A DNA stretch of 64,000 nucleotides from Guillardia theta CCMP2712 (Eukaryota; Cryptophyceae; Pyrenomonadales; Geminigeraceae), in NCBI RefSeq assembly GCF_000315625.1, contig NW_005434664.1:887129-951128 (forward strand), in the 5' to 3' direction. Each line of letters opens with the position of its first letter. The first letter of the stretch is position 1. Position numbers and translations under genes: made by a program. Below the pieces are notes generated by a model. That model searched no databases. It was given only the letters and a program-made list of their open reading frames with translations, and was not told the origin of the DNA. Positions 1 to 10,290 of the stretch are shown piece after piece.

Positions 1-1111
1 CACGCCAACCTGCCGCTCAAGTAAGGACGTGAGGAGGGGGGGAGACAGCAGGAGGGGACAAGAGGAGGAGAGAGGAGAGAGGAGGAAGTGAGAGGAGGTG
101 GGAACAAGAGAGGACAGGAGGTGGCGGAGAGAGCGAAACCGTCGGATGAAGCAGCAAGCTGAACTCTTTTTCTTGGATGTCACGAAAATTTGGAACGACT
201 TCGAGGACAGACATGAAGCGATGGAGCTGATGAGAACGATGAGCGACGAACACCCGAGGGTAGAGGAAGAAGGCGACGGAAGATGGGGAAAAGGGCAAGA
301 GGTAGTGAGAAGAGAGAACAACAAAGTGCGGGAGAGTGAGCGGGAGAAAATAAGGAGGACGAGGACAGAGCGAGCAGGAGCAAGAAACTACTTTTCCATT
401 CTTCGTGAAGAAGAGCACAGGGAAGGTATTGTCCAATCTCAAACCACATCCTATCTGCAACATCCCACCATCAGTCCCCCTGCAAATGAGCACAGGGAGC
501 AAGCAAACTGTCTTACCGTGTCTCCAGGACCGAAGCAACAATCTTCAAACGTGGAAAGATTGTTGTGAAAGAACCTGCTCCTGACGTCACAAAGCTGTTT
601 ACATCCCCTCTCCCCTCTCCTCCTATTCTCTCTTTCACCTCCCGTCATCCGAGTGGATAGCTGCTGACATGCCATCCCATCCCGGCTGCTTTCTCCGCAT
701 TTGCTAAGGAGGAGGCAGCGAGGGAGGTCGAGAGTCAGCCAGCCCGACGAAGCAGCAGGAACTCTCACCTTGGTCCATGAGGACACGCTCAGCCCACAGG
801 CAACGCACCAGGGAGACGTCTGGTGTCGATCCTTTCCTTCCCTGCATCCTACCCCGTCACCTCCTCCCCTCTCCCTCTATCCTTCCCGCTCACCTGGCAA
901 CGACGGTGATCTCGAAGTACCTCACGGGCAGCAAGTCGAGGATCATCTCCCTCGGCGTCAAGTCCGAGTCCTGCGGCTTGCTGGTGGAGCTCATGACCTG
1001 CCTCTCAGCCGCCCGCGTCCTCCCTCCCGCCGATCGCTCTGCCCTCTGGTGCACCCAGGAGGAATCTTTCCAAGGCTCCGACAACTCCACTTCGTCGGCG
1101 AAGCTGACTAC
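1..1111 (-). CDS. SPRY-domain protein, RanBPM-like SPRY (partial, 3' end outside window)
   Basis: Reading the minus strand, exons at 1111-894, 703-639, 580-517, 454-392 and from about 226 downward join in phase through GT-AG introns. The encoded order follows the SPRY fold: LLPVRYFEITVVA (first strands), QPGWDGMSAAIHSDDGR (matching the PGWD...DDG stretch of RanBP9/10-type SPRY domains), SRFFHNNLSTFE, then GDT joined to IGCGLRL and LFFTKNGK (the family's G-x-IGCGxxL and FFTKNG motifs), and finally LLHPTVSL (LYPTVSL-like). A small exon near 765 ending SSWTK is needed between the first two but is uncertain. The start of the gene lies above 1111 and the end below position 1. SPRY domains are protein-interaction modules; whether LisH/CTLH domains follow, as in RanBPM, cannot be seen. 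The family assignment is firm; the RanBPM resemblance is an inference. Confidence 0.72.
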
Positions 1112-1180
1112 CTGAGGAGAGGTGAGACGGGGAGGCACAGGAGAGTGAGAGATGCCGACCGGTTGTAGAAGCCTTCGTCG

Positions 1181-1240
1181 AAGAGGAGGAGGAGGAGGAG
1201 GAGGAGGAGGAGGAGGAGGAGGAGGAGGAGGAGGAGGAGG
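1181..1240. repeat. (GGA)n trinucleotide repeat
   Basis: Uninterrupted GAG/GGA triplets run across these positions. In several frames this gives poly-Glu, poly-Ser or poly-Pro reading frames that are artefacts of the repeat. On the minus strand it is a CTC/TCC tract, the kind of pyrimidine run that occurs in introns throughout this window. Confidence 0.9.
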
Positions 1241-1439
1241 GAGAAGCAACAGGTGAGCAACCGCAGACCTCGAGACAAACATGCACAAACCTTGGATCCT
1301 TCCAAGCTGATCGATACCACTCGGTCAACACTTCCGCAAACTCTTGTCTGCTGGTGTGATAAACAACGGTGTATCGGAGAGCAAGCTTAGTAGAACCTTT
1401 CTTTCAGCAACCTTCGCTTCTTCTTCTCTGCATCGTTGG

Positions 1440-1640
1440 GCTCTATCGCATCCGAACCATCGAACTGCAAGGGAAGCAGTCAGCCCTCCTGGCCCTGTCA
1501 AGGCTCTCAATCACCAGAAACTCATTGTATTCTAGGTACTGCTGGATCTGCTCAGGAACTCTGGCAGGAAAGAAAATCGTCAGAGGGTTGTGCGTCGAAA
1601 TTTTCCTTTCTCTCACTCCGGATGCTTCCTGTAGGTCACG
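1440..1640 (-). CDS. possible coding exon, unrecognised
   Basis: A minus-strand open frame here reads protein-like (for example IFFPARVPEQIQQYLEYN and FLVIESLDRARR). It may be a 5' exon of the SPRY gene that continues below 1111, but no splice chain linking the two was established. The rest of 1112-2119 holds a GGA/TCC trinucleotide run (about 1181-1240) and nothing else that I can support. Confidence 0.22.
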
Positions 1641-2119
1641 TGCCACGGCATCCCCGACCTCAGGGATCGGTCTCCTCCGATCGCACCGCAGTAGCGGATC
1701 ATGAACTGGTGGATTGAAGGCGTTCAGAACGAGTTCATGGGGACTTCAGCCAGTGCCACCTCCTTGGTATACGGCTCTCGGCACACCCTGACGCGATTGC
1801 TGTAGTTCCTGTGTTGAGTTGAGTGACAAACAATGCTCCGGTCCTGAGCTCACATGAAGTAGTCTCCCCTGGTCGAGACTCCACTAGGTTGCGTGAAGAC
1901 ATTGGAGACCATCTCGACTTGCTGCCATGGTCGTCAGCGGCGCCCCACGGAACTCACATGTAGAGCAAATGGAATGAGATTGTGACATCAGGATGGTGAT
2001 GATAAGAGAGAGAGTTGGAACATGAGGCGACAGAAGGGAGCGAAGTGGTTTTGACGAGACAGGAAGCAAAAGCTGCGAAAAAAGATCAGGAATGCATGTC
2101 ATTACATGCAACAGCCGTG

Positions 2120-2643
2120 CTACGTCGCGCCATCCCCCAAGACTTTCTCGCAGCTGCCAAAATCTTCATAAAACTCGGAGGATGTGTACAAGGGAATCAC
2201 CGTGATACGAGAACCAAAGCGAAAGACATGGTTCAAGGTTGGTAGGTGAATGCATAGAATCTACAGCAAGTCAGCTCCAGGCAAACTTGTGGTGATCACA
2301 CAGCGGCTAAACGAGTGATCGGCATGCACGGAAGACAGAACAAACAAGAAGTATGATCGCTGTCAAAGTCTATACAAGCAACCCTCACCTTCCAAATGGC
2401 ATCCTGCATGAACATGGCATTGAATACTTTGCATGTTCCCGCCAGGAGCGGAACGACGGCCAAGGAGGAGGAGAGCTCAAATCCTTTCAAAAGCTTCTTG
2501 TGAAAGGGGAAGGTGAGATGGTGCAATATGACGATCAGACTCTCTTCAGGAAGGTCTGGCAGCAGGATGGTGGGCAGCTCAGGGACCGTGTGCTTTGTCG
2601 AGCTGGTGCTCCTTGTGGAGCGCTTTGCGCCACCCCTCCCCAT
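2120..2643 (-). CDS. small F-box protein, two exons
   Basis: The start ATG is at 2643 on the minus strand. Exon 1 (2643-2389, 85 codons) ends AAG before a GTGAGG donor; a 128-bp intron ends CTGTAG; exon 2 (2260-2120, 47 codons with the TAG stop) continues in phase 0. The predicted protein is about 131 residues. Residues about 26-80 fit the F-box pattern: LPDLPEESLIVILHHLTF, a Leu-rich middle, then LAGTCKVFNAMFMQDAIWK, matching the usual LPxLPxELLxxIL ... VCKxFxxxxxxxxLWK layout. F-box proteins bind SKP1 and recruit substrates to SCF ubiquitin ligases. No substrate-binding repeats (LRR, WD, Kelch) are visible in the short C-terminal part, so the target is unknown. A further exon replacing exon 2 cannot be excluded. 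Confidence 0.6.
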
Positions 2644-2879
2644 GGTGTCTGTTGCGACGGAAGGATCTCAACAAGTTTCAAGGGCTTCACGGTGAGGATC
2701 AAGATGGAGGGGGGATGGAGAGCTGCGGTCACAGCGAGTCAGGGGAACTGCGCGACTGAGAAAACAAGTCGAGGGAAACGCCATTCAATTGAGGTGCTTG
2801 ACGTTTGACATGTGCAAGGTTGCAACAGCATGCAGGTTGAACATGGTTGTGACGCAGGAAGTGGAGCAGGAGCAGAAGC

Positions 2880-3220
2880 AATATTATGACGAGGTGGAGG
2901 TGGTGGTGAAGGTGGAGCAGGAGCAGGAGCAGGAGCAGGAGGATGAGGAGACCGATGAGGAGCAGCTAGATGAGGTGGTAGATGATGAGGAGGTGGAGGA
3001 GATAGTGGAGGAGGAGATAGAGGAGGAGATAGAGGAGGAGGCGGAGGAGGAGATAGAGGAGGAGGAGATAGATGAGGTGGTGGTGGAATAGAGGAGGACT
3101 TAGAGGAGGAGATAGAGAAGGCGGAGGAGGAGGAGGAGATAGAGGAGGAGGTAGAGGAGGAGGAGATAGAGGAGGAGGAGGAGGAGGAGGAGGAGGAGGA
3201 GGAGGAGGATGCGCAGGGAA
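2880..3220. repeat. GAG/GGA-rich low-complexity tract
   Basis: A long imperfect GAGGAG(A/G)TAGAG array. The plus strand encodes a Glu-rich frame and the minus strand a Ser/Pro-rich one; neither shows a domain. The space from 2644 to 3300 otherwise shows nothing I can support as a gene. Confidence 0.85.
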
Positions 3221-3324
3221 AGTGGGGAGAGCTGCTGCCTAACACTCATTGAGCCGCAATCAACATCATGATCAACATCAACATGTCACCCTGAGTGAAT
3301 TTTGAGTAGCTATCCCGGCGTATA

Positions 3325-3885
3325 CCGTACCGTCCGGTCGGGCCAGGCAGCGCCGCGGCCGGGCGGCGGCCCGCGGCCGCCGGGCGGGCGGCCGGGCCCG
3401 GCCCGGAGAGTCCCGGCCGCCGACCGTCGGACTCGCCGGATTCCGAAGTTCACTGACCATCGGAGCTCCGGGAGTCAAATCGTCGGACTCGGTGATTCGG
3501 ACTCCGAGTGACTGTGACTCAGGACTTCGCTTCAAGCCTCCAAGGCTCCGCAAGTGACGGCACCGTGACTCCGGGGGCGGCCGGGCACGCGGCACTGCAC
3601 TCGGGGCACGCGGCCGCGGCAACCGTTGAACCGTGAACCGTCACGGGCCCGGGGTGAACAGCCGGCGGCGTGCCACTGCATGATGCTGCGGCTTAGTGAA
3701 GATCCGCTGAGCCTACTACGTCGAGGAGGCTTGACCGCCCGGTACTAGTACTACTGAGTGACGGCGCCGCCGCGCCGGCCCGGGATGAAGGCCGCTAGTA
3801 CCCCCGGGTCGCTGGCACCCGGTGATCCCCTCAGGGGCCTGCCCGGGCCGCGCCGGGCCTATCACCGGATTAAATAAATTGATTT
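3325..3885. repeat. GC-rich palindromic island 1
   Basis: The base composition jumps to very high GC with repeated self-complementary words such as GGGCCCGG, CCGCGGCC and CCGGGC, ending abruptly at an AT-rich TTAAATAAATTG. Words such as GACCGTCGGACTC recur in the island at about 13530-13830. No coding potential is seen. Similar islands occur at about 13530, 22750, 46180, 56810 and 61190, which points to a dispersed repeat family, not local composition drift. Confidence 0.6.
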
Positions 3886-3920
3886 AGCTGGCAGAGTTTC
3901 TTCTCCGACAACTGCCCGGG

Positions 3921-6900
3921 ATGGCGGGAGACGAGCGGGGGGAGGGACTGGAGGAGCGATGCACGGAGAGAGGCATGTTCTACCGCGTCTCCCGCTCCAA
4001 CACTCCCGTGATGGACTTCGACTCGAGGCTGTCCTTGTCCAAACTGCGATCTCACTTCCAATCCCCTAGCGCTACTCCCCGCACCATGGTGACGACGAGC
4101 AGGTCGGTAGACAATACAGACGTTTCCAACGGAGATACCTTGAGGAGGAAGACTCTTGTACCGAAGCTCGACACGACGAGGTTCGATTGGATCAACAGCC
4201 GTGAGAACCATGAGCATTGAGATGCTCTGCTGTCGTTGACTTCATTCAAGAGCTGGAGGGTCTGAGATACAAACACCTACGGCATCTCCCCGTGACGACT
4301 CGCCGATGGATGGTATGGCGGATGGAATCAGCATACTTTCTATGACTCTACCCGTGTCAGGAATGGAAAAATACAAACGATCGGCCGCAGACGGCAAGAT
4401 CCTCAAGTAGACAAGAGGAGCTACGGTTGTGGTCTGACCTGAATCGCAGGGCAGTCCCAACCAACAACAAGTCGAGCAGAGGCAGTAAAAGTCTAGCGAT
4501 GCGACGAGATGACGCTTGTTTCAGATGAAGACAGCTCGATCTGATGGGTCTTCCTTGTTGCATTACGAGCAGAGGAAGATAAAGCTGAGCAACAACATCG
4601 TTGAGAAGGTAAATTGGGGAGAGCAAAGAAGTCTCTTTACGCGTACGCCTCGATCAGTTTCAGATGGAGATCGAGGAGTTGGAGAGGAAGATGAATGCTC
4701 TCATGGACGAGTCTGACGCCTGTTCCATGCCAATCATCGTGTTGACGACTTGATAGGAGGAACGTGTTGGAAGAGAAATGCATTTCCCTGCAGGGTGTGC
4801 TCAAGGTCAAGGACGACGAAGTGATTGTATGCCTTGCAGGAACTGAGTTGCTGTCTGCTTGTGATGTCGATCACTAGGAATTAACAAGACTCAACAAGAA
4901 GATCTTGTTCATGCTCGGTAGACGTGAAGGGAGAGGGGCAAGCTGTTGTCTTGATCGCGTTGTAAAAGGGATGAGAGAAGGAGAAATTGCGGACCTGTAC
5001 ACTCGCATCGAGAAGAATGAAGTGATGCTGTTCCGACAGAGATTGTGATCTTCATCATAACGTCATCGCAGGACGATCTTCTCTTCTTCGAGCCTGCTCC
5101 AGGGTCAGCAGCTCGTTCAAGTTCACCATATTTCAACGACATCGATTACAGGTACGAGGCCCTCAACTGCGTCGATGGCATGACAGGAACATGTTAGTGC
5201 AAAGAAGATGAACAAGGACTTGGTCGATCTCGAAAGAGATCTCCAAGTCAAGATCAGATACAGTGACAGGATGCAAACGCTCGTCTCAAACGCTGCTGAC
5301 CTGGCGAGGCAGCGGGTAGAGTTTGAGGCGGCGAATCGTCCGGTGAGCTGCTAGGGGCAAAGGACTTCACTGACACGCGATCCATCCAGACCTTTGCAGA
5401 GGCGCAGAGTCAGACAGTCTGCGACGCCAAGGACGTTGAGGTGTTTGACGTCTGATCGAGTCTCGTTGGACTGAACGTGTGTGATGAAGATGCTGTTTGC
5501 CGTGGAGGAAGTGACGAGTCAATCCGAAGATCCGGAAGATGTCAGCACTTGTTTGTTTCTAGTCCTGCCAGCTGATTGAAAGCTTCTCAGATGATGAACT
5601 TGATTCGAAAAGAACATCAGTCTAGACGCTTTCACGCTGGCGTTCCGCGAGCCTTCAGGGTATGATGGAAGAGCTCGTTCCGGTGATTGAGATTGCATGT
5701 CAGAATGTGGTCATGGATTCAAGATCGTGGTTTGCTCAAAGGGTGAGTAGCTGCTGTCTTTTCTGATGTGAAAGTTCCAGTTCTAGGAAGATGTAATCTT
5801 ATCCACACAGGATGCTCGGGAGGCAACGATAAAGATGAAGAAGGAACAACTCGACGCACAGATCATGGTCTACTACTTCACCAAGGTCCCTGACGGCTCT
5901 GCAACATGTCGTGACATTCACAAAAACTCAACCAGAGAGATTGCGACGTCAACGACGAGCTCTTGGGCAAAGACAAGTCGTCTTTAACGGGTTGTGCTGC
6001 GCCGGCAACTTGGCAGTGGGGCTGAGTGACTATGATCGTTGCAGACTTTCTGCTTGAATATCACTTGTACAGGAGCGACAGCAAGGCAGATTGTGATTTA
6101 GAGCTGATGGATCTGATCAATCTGCTGAGACATGTTGGACCTGTCACCCTCCCACGACGTGCTTACTCTGATGCAGTTCACCCGCCCGGACGAGCACGCC
6201 CGAGTCTCTCATGCTCGCATCTTCGCGCGGTTGAGTGGGATGAGGTAGGAGGAGGAGGAGGAGGAGGAGGAGGAGGAGGAGGAGGAGGAGGTGATAGTCC
6301 GCAGCTTGTCGGGGAAGGAGGGGACTGCTCTGCCGCAAGAGACTCTTGAGTTCGTTCTGGATGTTGTGTACTTCCTGCACGAGTTCTATGGGGAGCAGGT
6401 GGCGGGTCTGATGTGGAGGTGTGAGCGGTGATGGTGGCGAGTAGATGAGACGGGCTGCCATGTCTGCAAGGCAGAGGGCAGAGACGAAGGCGCTGAAGGA
6501 TGTAGAGATCTTTGCCAACAGGACGAGGAAGGTCTCTCCCGCTAGCAATCTCTTCGTGGCAGCGTACAAGGAGAAGGAGAAGATCATGTTCAAGAAATCC
6601 TTGGTGAAGTCATCGAGCCCGGTGCTTCTCCTCGCCCTCAAGGCCGGCAGGTGTGCCGGGTGGTCAAGGAGGCCCTGCTGCTGAGGGCGAACATCGTCTG
6701 GAGCCAAGGGGACAACCTCTCGTTCCATGAGGCGAACAGGTCCCGGCTAGAAAGTCTCGACGTTACTCACGGTCGAGCTGCAGGCTGATGAACTTGGAGC
6801 AGGCGCTTGATTTCTCCATCTCTCATTACGAAGCTGTGCAAACCTTTGCCAGACCGCAAGGCTAGACTCACTTGTTGTGCAGGTGAGGACGATGAGAAGA

Positions 6901-7666
6901 AGGGCTCTGATGGATAAGTACAAGAACTACATGTACATCTGCTCTTCACTTGCACAAGAACCATGATGAGCTCGTGGTTCAGCGATGGAGAGGGGGTGAT
7001 AACATGCAAACAATTCCATTCAATCATGCAGGAGATCGACAACGAGGTCCCCGAGGCTCAAGTACCGACAGCTGCTTGCGTTGCAGCTCCTTGCTCAACT
7101 TCCTGCCGCAGATTGATCGAATGTTCCGCAAGATAGCAGTGGAGTCAGGGCCGACCAACTTGATAGATGCTGAGGTGTCGCCCCTTTCTTGACCTCAACC
7201 GCCAGTCATTCTTCTCCTGTCATGGTAGGTCTTCTGTGATGTGCTGCAAGAGAACAAGTTCGACCGACCGGCAGAGATCGGAGTCAAGGTTCTCCTGCTG
7301 CTGCTCCTCGTTCTCTTCTTCCTCTCCTCTCCTCTCCTCTCCTCTCCTCTCCTCTCTCCTCTCCTCTCCTCTCCTCTCCTCTCCTCTCCTCTCCTCTCCT
7401 CTCCTCTCCTCTCCTCTCCTCTCCTCTCTTCTCTCCTCTCCTCTCCTCTCCTCTCCTTGACTGCTCCTGTTGTCAGGTGGTCAACCCGTATGTGTATACC
7501 CGGAAGCAGCCCGTGGAAGTTGTTGAAACTGAGAAAGTGACTGCGAAGAAGAAGGGGAAGGGAAAGACCAAGGTGAGATGTTGATCTTGTACGCACATGA
7601 CATGATCTCGTCGTAGGTTAAGGAGAAAACGGCGGAGGAGCAAGATGAAGTTCATGCAGGGGTGAG
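3921..7666 (+). CDS. unrecognised coiled-coil protein, many small exons
   Basis: From an ATG at 3921 (MAGDERGEGLEER...) the plus strand carries a series of short exons bounded by AG and GT, each reading protein-like in one frame: KTARSDGSSLLHYEQRKIKL, FQMEIEELERKMNALMDE (about 4660), LEEKCISLQGVLKVKDDEVI joined to ELTRLNKKILFML (about 4765-4915), DDLLFFEPAPGSAARSS (5072), a helical AKKMNKDLVDLERDLQVKIR exon (5190), GMMEELVPVIEIACQNVV (5662), DAREATIKMKKEQLDAQIMV (5811), LPQETLEFVLDVVYFLHEFY (6330), and Lys-rich ends at 7477-7578 and 7618-7662. Heptad-like coiled coils dominate. I do not recognise the family, and the region could hold two genes. The frame near 6560-6770 is ambiguous, since two frames read plausibly. 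The neighbours give no functional clue. Confidence 0.45.
7318..7457. repeat. (CTCTC)n-type pyrimidine microsatellite in an intron
   Basis: About 140 bp of near-perfect CTCTC/CTCCT repeats between the exon ending GVK (about 7280) and the exon beginning VVNPYVYTRK (about 7477). A matching GAGAGG array flanks the second assembly gap at 43136-43210, so such arrays probably cause assembly breaks here. Confidence 0.9.
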
Positions 7667-8065
7667 GAAGGAGATGCGAGTTTCATGCTGTTGATGTGTG
7701 AGTCTGATGACTCAGGAAGAGACCGTGACGTGAAGAGCTGCCATGTTGTTTGCACCAAGACAAGATGGGGAATAACAGTTGTGTTGTAAGTTGCATGAAA
7801 CATTCACTTGTCAACCAATCATGTCAACAAACAACATTTTCCTTCGATCAAAGTTTGCCGTCCTTTGTCACGATCTTCTCATAAATGTGCGGGAAAGCAT
7901 CGTCGGCATTGTACCTGCGAGGAAACATCTCAGTTGTCTGCCTCCCTCCTCCATCCACGTTAAAATAAACTGATCCTCCTCCTCCTACCTCCTCCTCCTC
8001 TTCCCCATCCCCCCCCATGTTCTTCCTCCTCTTCCTCCCACCTCCTGCATTAGAAGGCTGACATA
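7667..8065. other. intergenic spacer
   Basis: No supported gene. It holds a CTCCTC-rich pyrimidine stretch (about 7975-8045) just before the pseudouridine synthase start at 8066. Confidence 0.5.
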
Positions 8066-9350
8066 ATGAACTGGAAGGCCTATGGCTCATTGCGAGTGTG
8101 GGACACGGACGTTCACATCTGTCAGTATGTGAAACCCGCTCTCCGGGGTATCGGGGGAGTGATCAAGAGCAGGTGGGGAGATTTCAGAGTAACAGAAAGG
8201 CGGTTGGAGGATAACTCTTGCGCTGAAATTACGGACCTGTCATGCCAAGTGAAAGGAGAGCGAGGGAAGTTCCTGAAGTTTGTGCTGTACAAAGCGGGAA
8301 GGGATACCTTCGAGATGGTCAGGANNNNNNNNNNNNNNNNNNNNNNNNNNNNNNNNNNNNNNNNNNNNNNNNNNNNNNNNNNNNNNNNNNNNNNNNNNNN
8401 NNNNNNNNNNNNNNNNNNNNNNNNNNNNNNNNNNNNNNNNNNNNNNNNNNNNNNNNNNNNNNNNNNNNNNNNNNNNNNNNNNNNNNNNNNNNNNNNNNNN
8501 NNNNNNNNNNNNNNNNNNNNNNNNNNNNNNNNNNNNNNNNNNNNNNNNNNNNNNNNNNNNNNNNNNNNNNNNNNNNNNNNNNNNNNNNNNNNNNNNNNNN
8601 NNNNNNNNNNNNNNNNNNNNNNNNNNNNNNNNNNNNNNNNNNNNNNNNNNNNNNNNNNNNNNNNNNNNNNNNNNNNNNNNNNNNNNNNNNNNNNNNNNNN
8701 NNNNNNNNNNNNNNNNNNNNNNNNNNNNNNNNNNNNNNNNNNNNNNNNNNNNNNNNNNNNNNNNNNNNNNNNNNNNNNNNNNNNNNNNNNNNNNNNNNNN
8801 NNNNNNNNNNNNNNNNNNNNNNNNNNNNNNNNNNNNNNNNNNNNNNNNNNNNNNNNNNNNNNNNNNNNNNNNNNNNNNNNNNNNNNNNNNNNNNNNNNNN
8901 NNNNNNNNNNNNNNNNNNNNNNNNNNNNNNNNNNNNNNNNNNNNNNNNNNNNNNNNNNNNNNNNNNNNNNNNNNNNNNNNNNNNNNNNNNNNNNNNNNNN
9001 NNNNNNNNNNNNNNNNNNNNNNNNNNNNNNNNNNNNNNNNNNNNNNNNNNNNNNNNNNNNNNNNNNNNNNNNNNNNNNNNNNNNNNNNNNNNNNNNNNNN
9101 NNNNNNNNNNNNNNNNNNNNNNNNNNNNNNNNNNNNNNNNNNNNNNNNNNNNNNNNACAGCCCGACGATGAAGGAGTAGATCTTCTCAGATCGTCGTCCA
9201 GATAAGCACGACCCTCCTCCCATCGACGATGAGGGCTATGATGTGGTGGATGAGGACGACGAGCAGGAGGAGGAGGAGGAGGAGGAGGAGGGAGTGGGGG
9301 AAAGTAGACGAGGTAGAGGCCAAGGAGGGAGGAGGGAGGAGGCGACTTGA
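8066..9350 (+). CDS. TruD/PUS7-type tRNA pseudouridine synthase (middle lost in gap)
   Basis: From the ATG at 8066 the frame reads TDVHICQYVKPALRGIGGVI, then KSRWGDFRVTE, and FLKFVLYKAGRDTFEMV just before the gap. These match the N-terminus of TruD/PUS7 enzymes (GxIKQRYxDFxVxE and FVLYKEnrDTxeA). Such enzymes isomerise uridine to pseudouridine in tRNA and some mRNAs. The catalytic Asp region would fall inside the N run (8325-9156), so activity cannot be judged. After the gap an acceptor (TTCTCAG at about 9185-9191) opens an acidic tail, PDKHDPPPIDDEGYDVVDED, then a Glu run and an Arg/Gly-rich end with a TGA stop at 9348-9350. Assigning this tail to the same gene is an inference from strand and position; acidic tails of this kind are not a standard part of the family. 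Confidence 0.68.
8325..9156. other. assembly gap (832 N)
   Basis: A run of undetermined bases. It removes most of the pseudouridine synthase and possibly the last exons of the minus-strand FAD-linked oxidase. Confidence 1.
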
Positions 9351-9357
9351 CCTGCCG

Positions 9358-10206
9358 CGATCATGGCGGAACAAGTAATCTTCGAGAGGGATGACCTCCG
9401 AGCACACGCGAGGGTCTCGAATCATTTCGCTCCTCTGACAAAGAATGTCAGTTGTCTCCTTCTACCCCTTCCTACTCTCTCCCTCCCCGCAACCTTCCTC
9501 CTCTGCACTCCCTCTTCATTCACTGCCTCTCTTCCCCTATCCACTCCTCCTCTTCGTCCTTTCCCCTCCTTGCCGACCCTTCTCCTCCCCTTCCCATCCT
9601 CCTCCTCCCTCTTCAATCTCCGCTGCCAGTTCTTTCACACCTTCTTCTGCACGTGGCGGAAGTACCATGGGTGGTAAAACTTGTCCAACCGCCGAACCTC
9701 TCCGAAGATTCCTGGGCCGACATGAGCGTTTCCTCCTCCTCCTCCTCCTCCTCCTCCTCCTCCTCCTCGATCATAGCGGTCAGACCTGACTCGGCGGATC
9801 CTTTGTCAATCATCCTCCCCTCACACGCCACGAGGCTGGAGGAGCTGAAGCCAATGCCCTGGGAAAGAAGCAATGCGTAAGAGAGGAGGGGAGGGGAGGA
9901 GAAAGTTAAGGGGAAGGGGAGAGGAGGAGGGAGAGGTGGGAGGGAAGCGGAGAGGAGGAGGAGGAGGGGAAGGGAGAAGGGGGAGGTGGGAGGGAAGAGG
10001 AGGGGAGGGGAGGGGAGGATAAAGGTAAGGGGAAGGGGAGAGGAGGAGGGGGAGGTGGGAGGGAACCAATAGTCACCTCGAGGAAGTCAAGCTCTTCTCT
10101 CTTCTCTCCAGTTGCTAGATGAAGTGCAAACTCAAGGACCTGTCGAGTCGTCAGAAGAAAATGAAGCCGGAAGACGAGAGCATGTTGTTGTTGTTGTTGT
10201 TGTTGT

Positions 10207-10290
<84 letters not shown>

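Noticed and set aside
2789-3091. 100-codon plus-strand frame rich in Glu/Val
   Set aside because: It is the translation of a GAG/GGA array with no start context, domain or splice support; the opposite strand is equally open.
8240-9223. Long frames crossing the N run
   Set aside because: They are open only because undetermined bases contain no stops.
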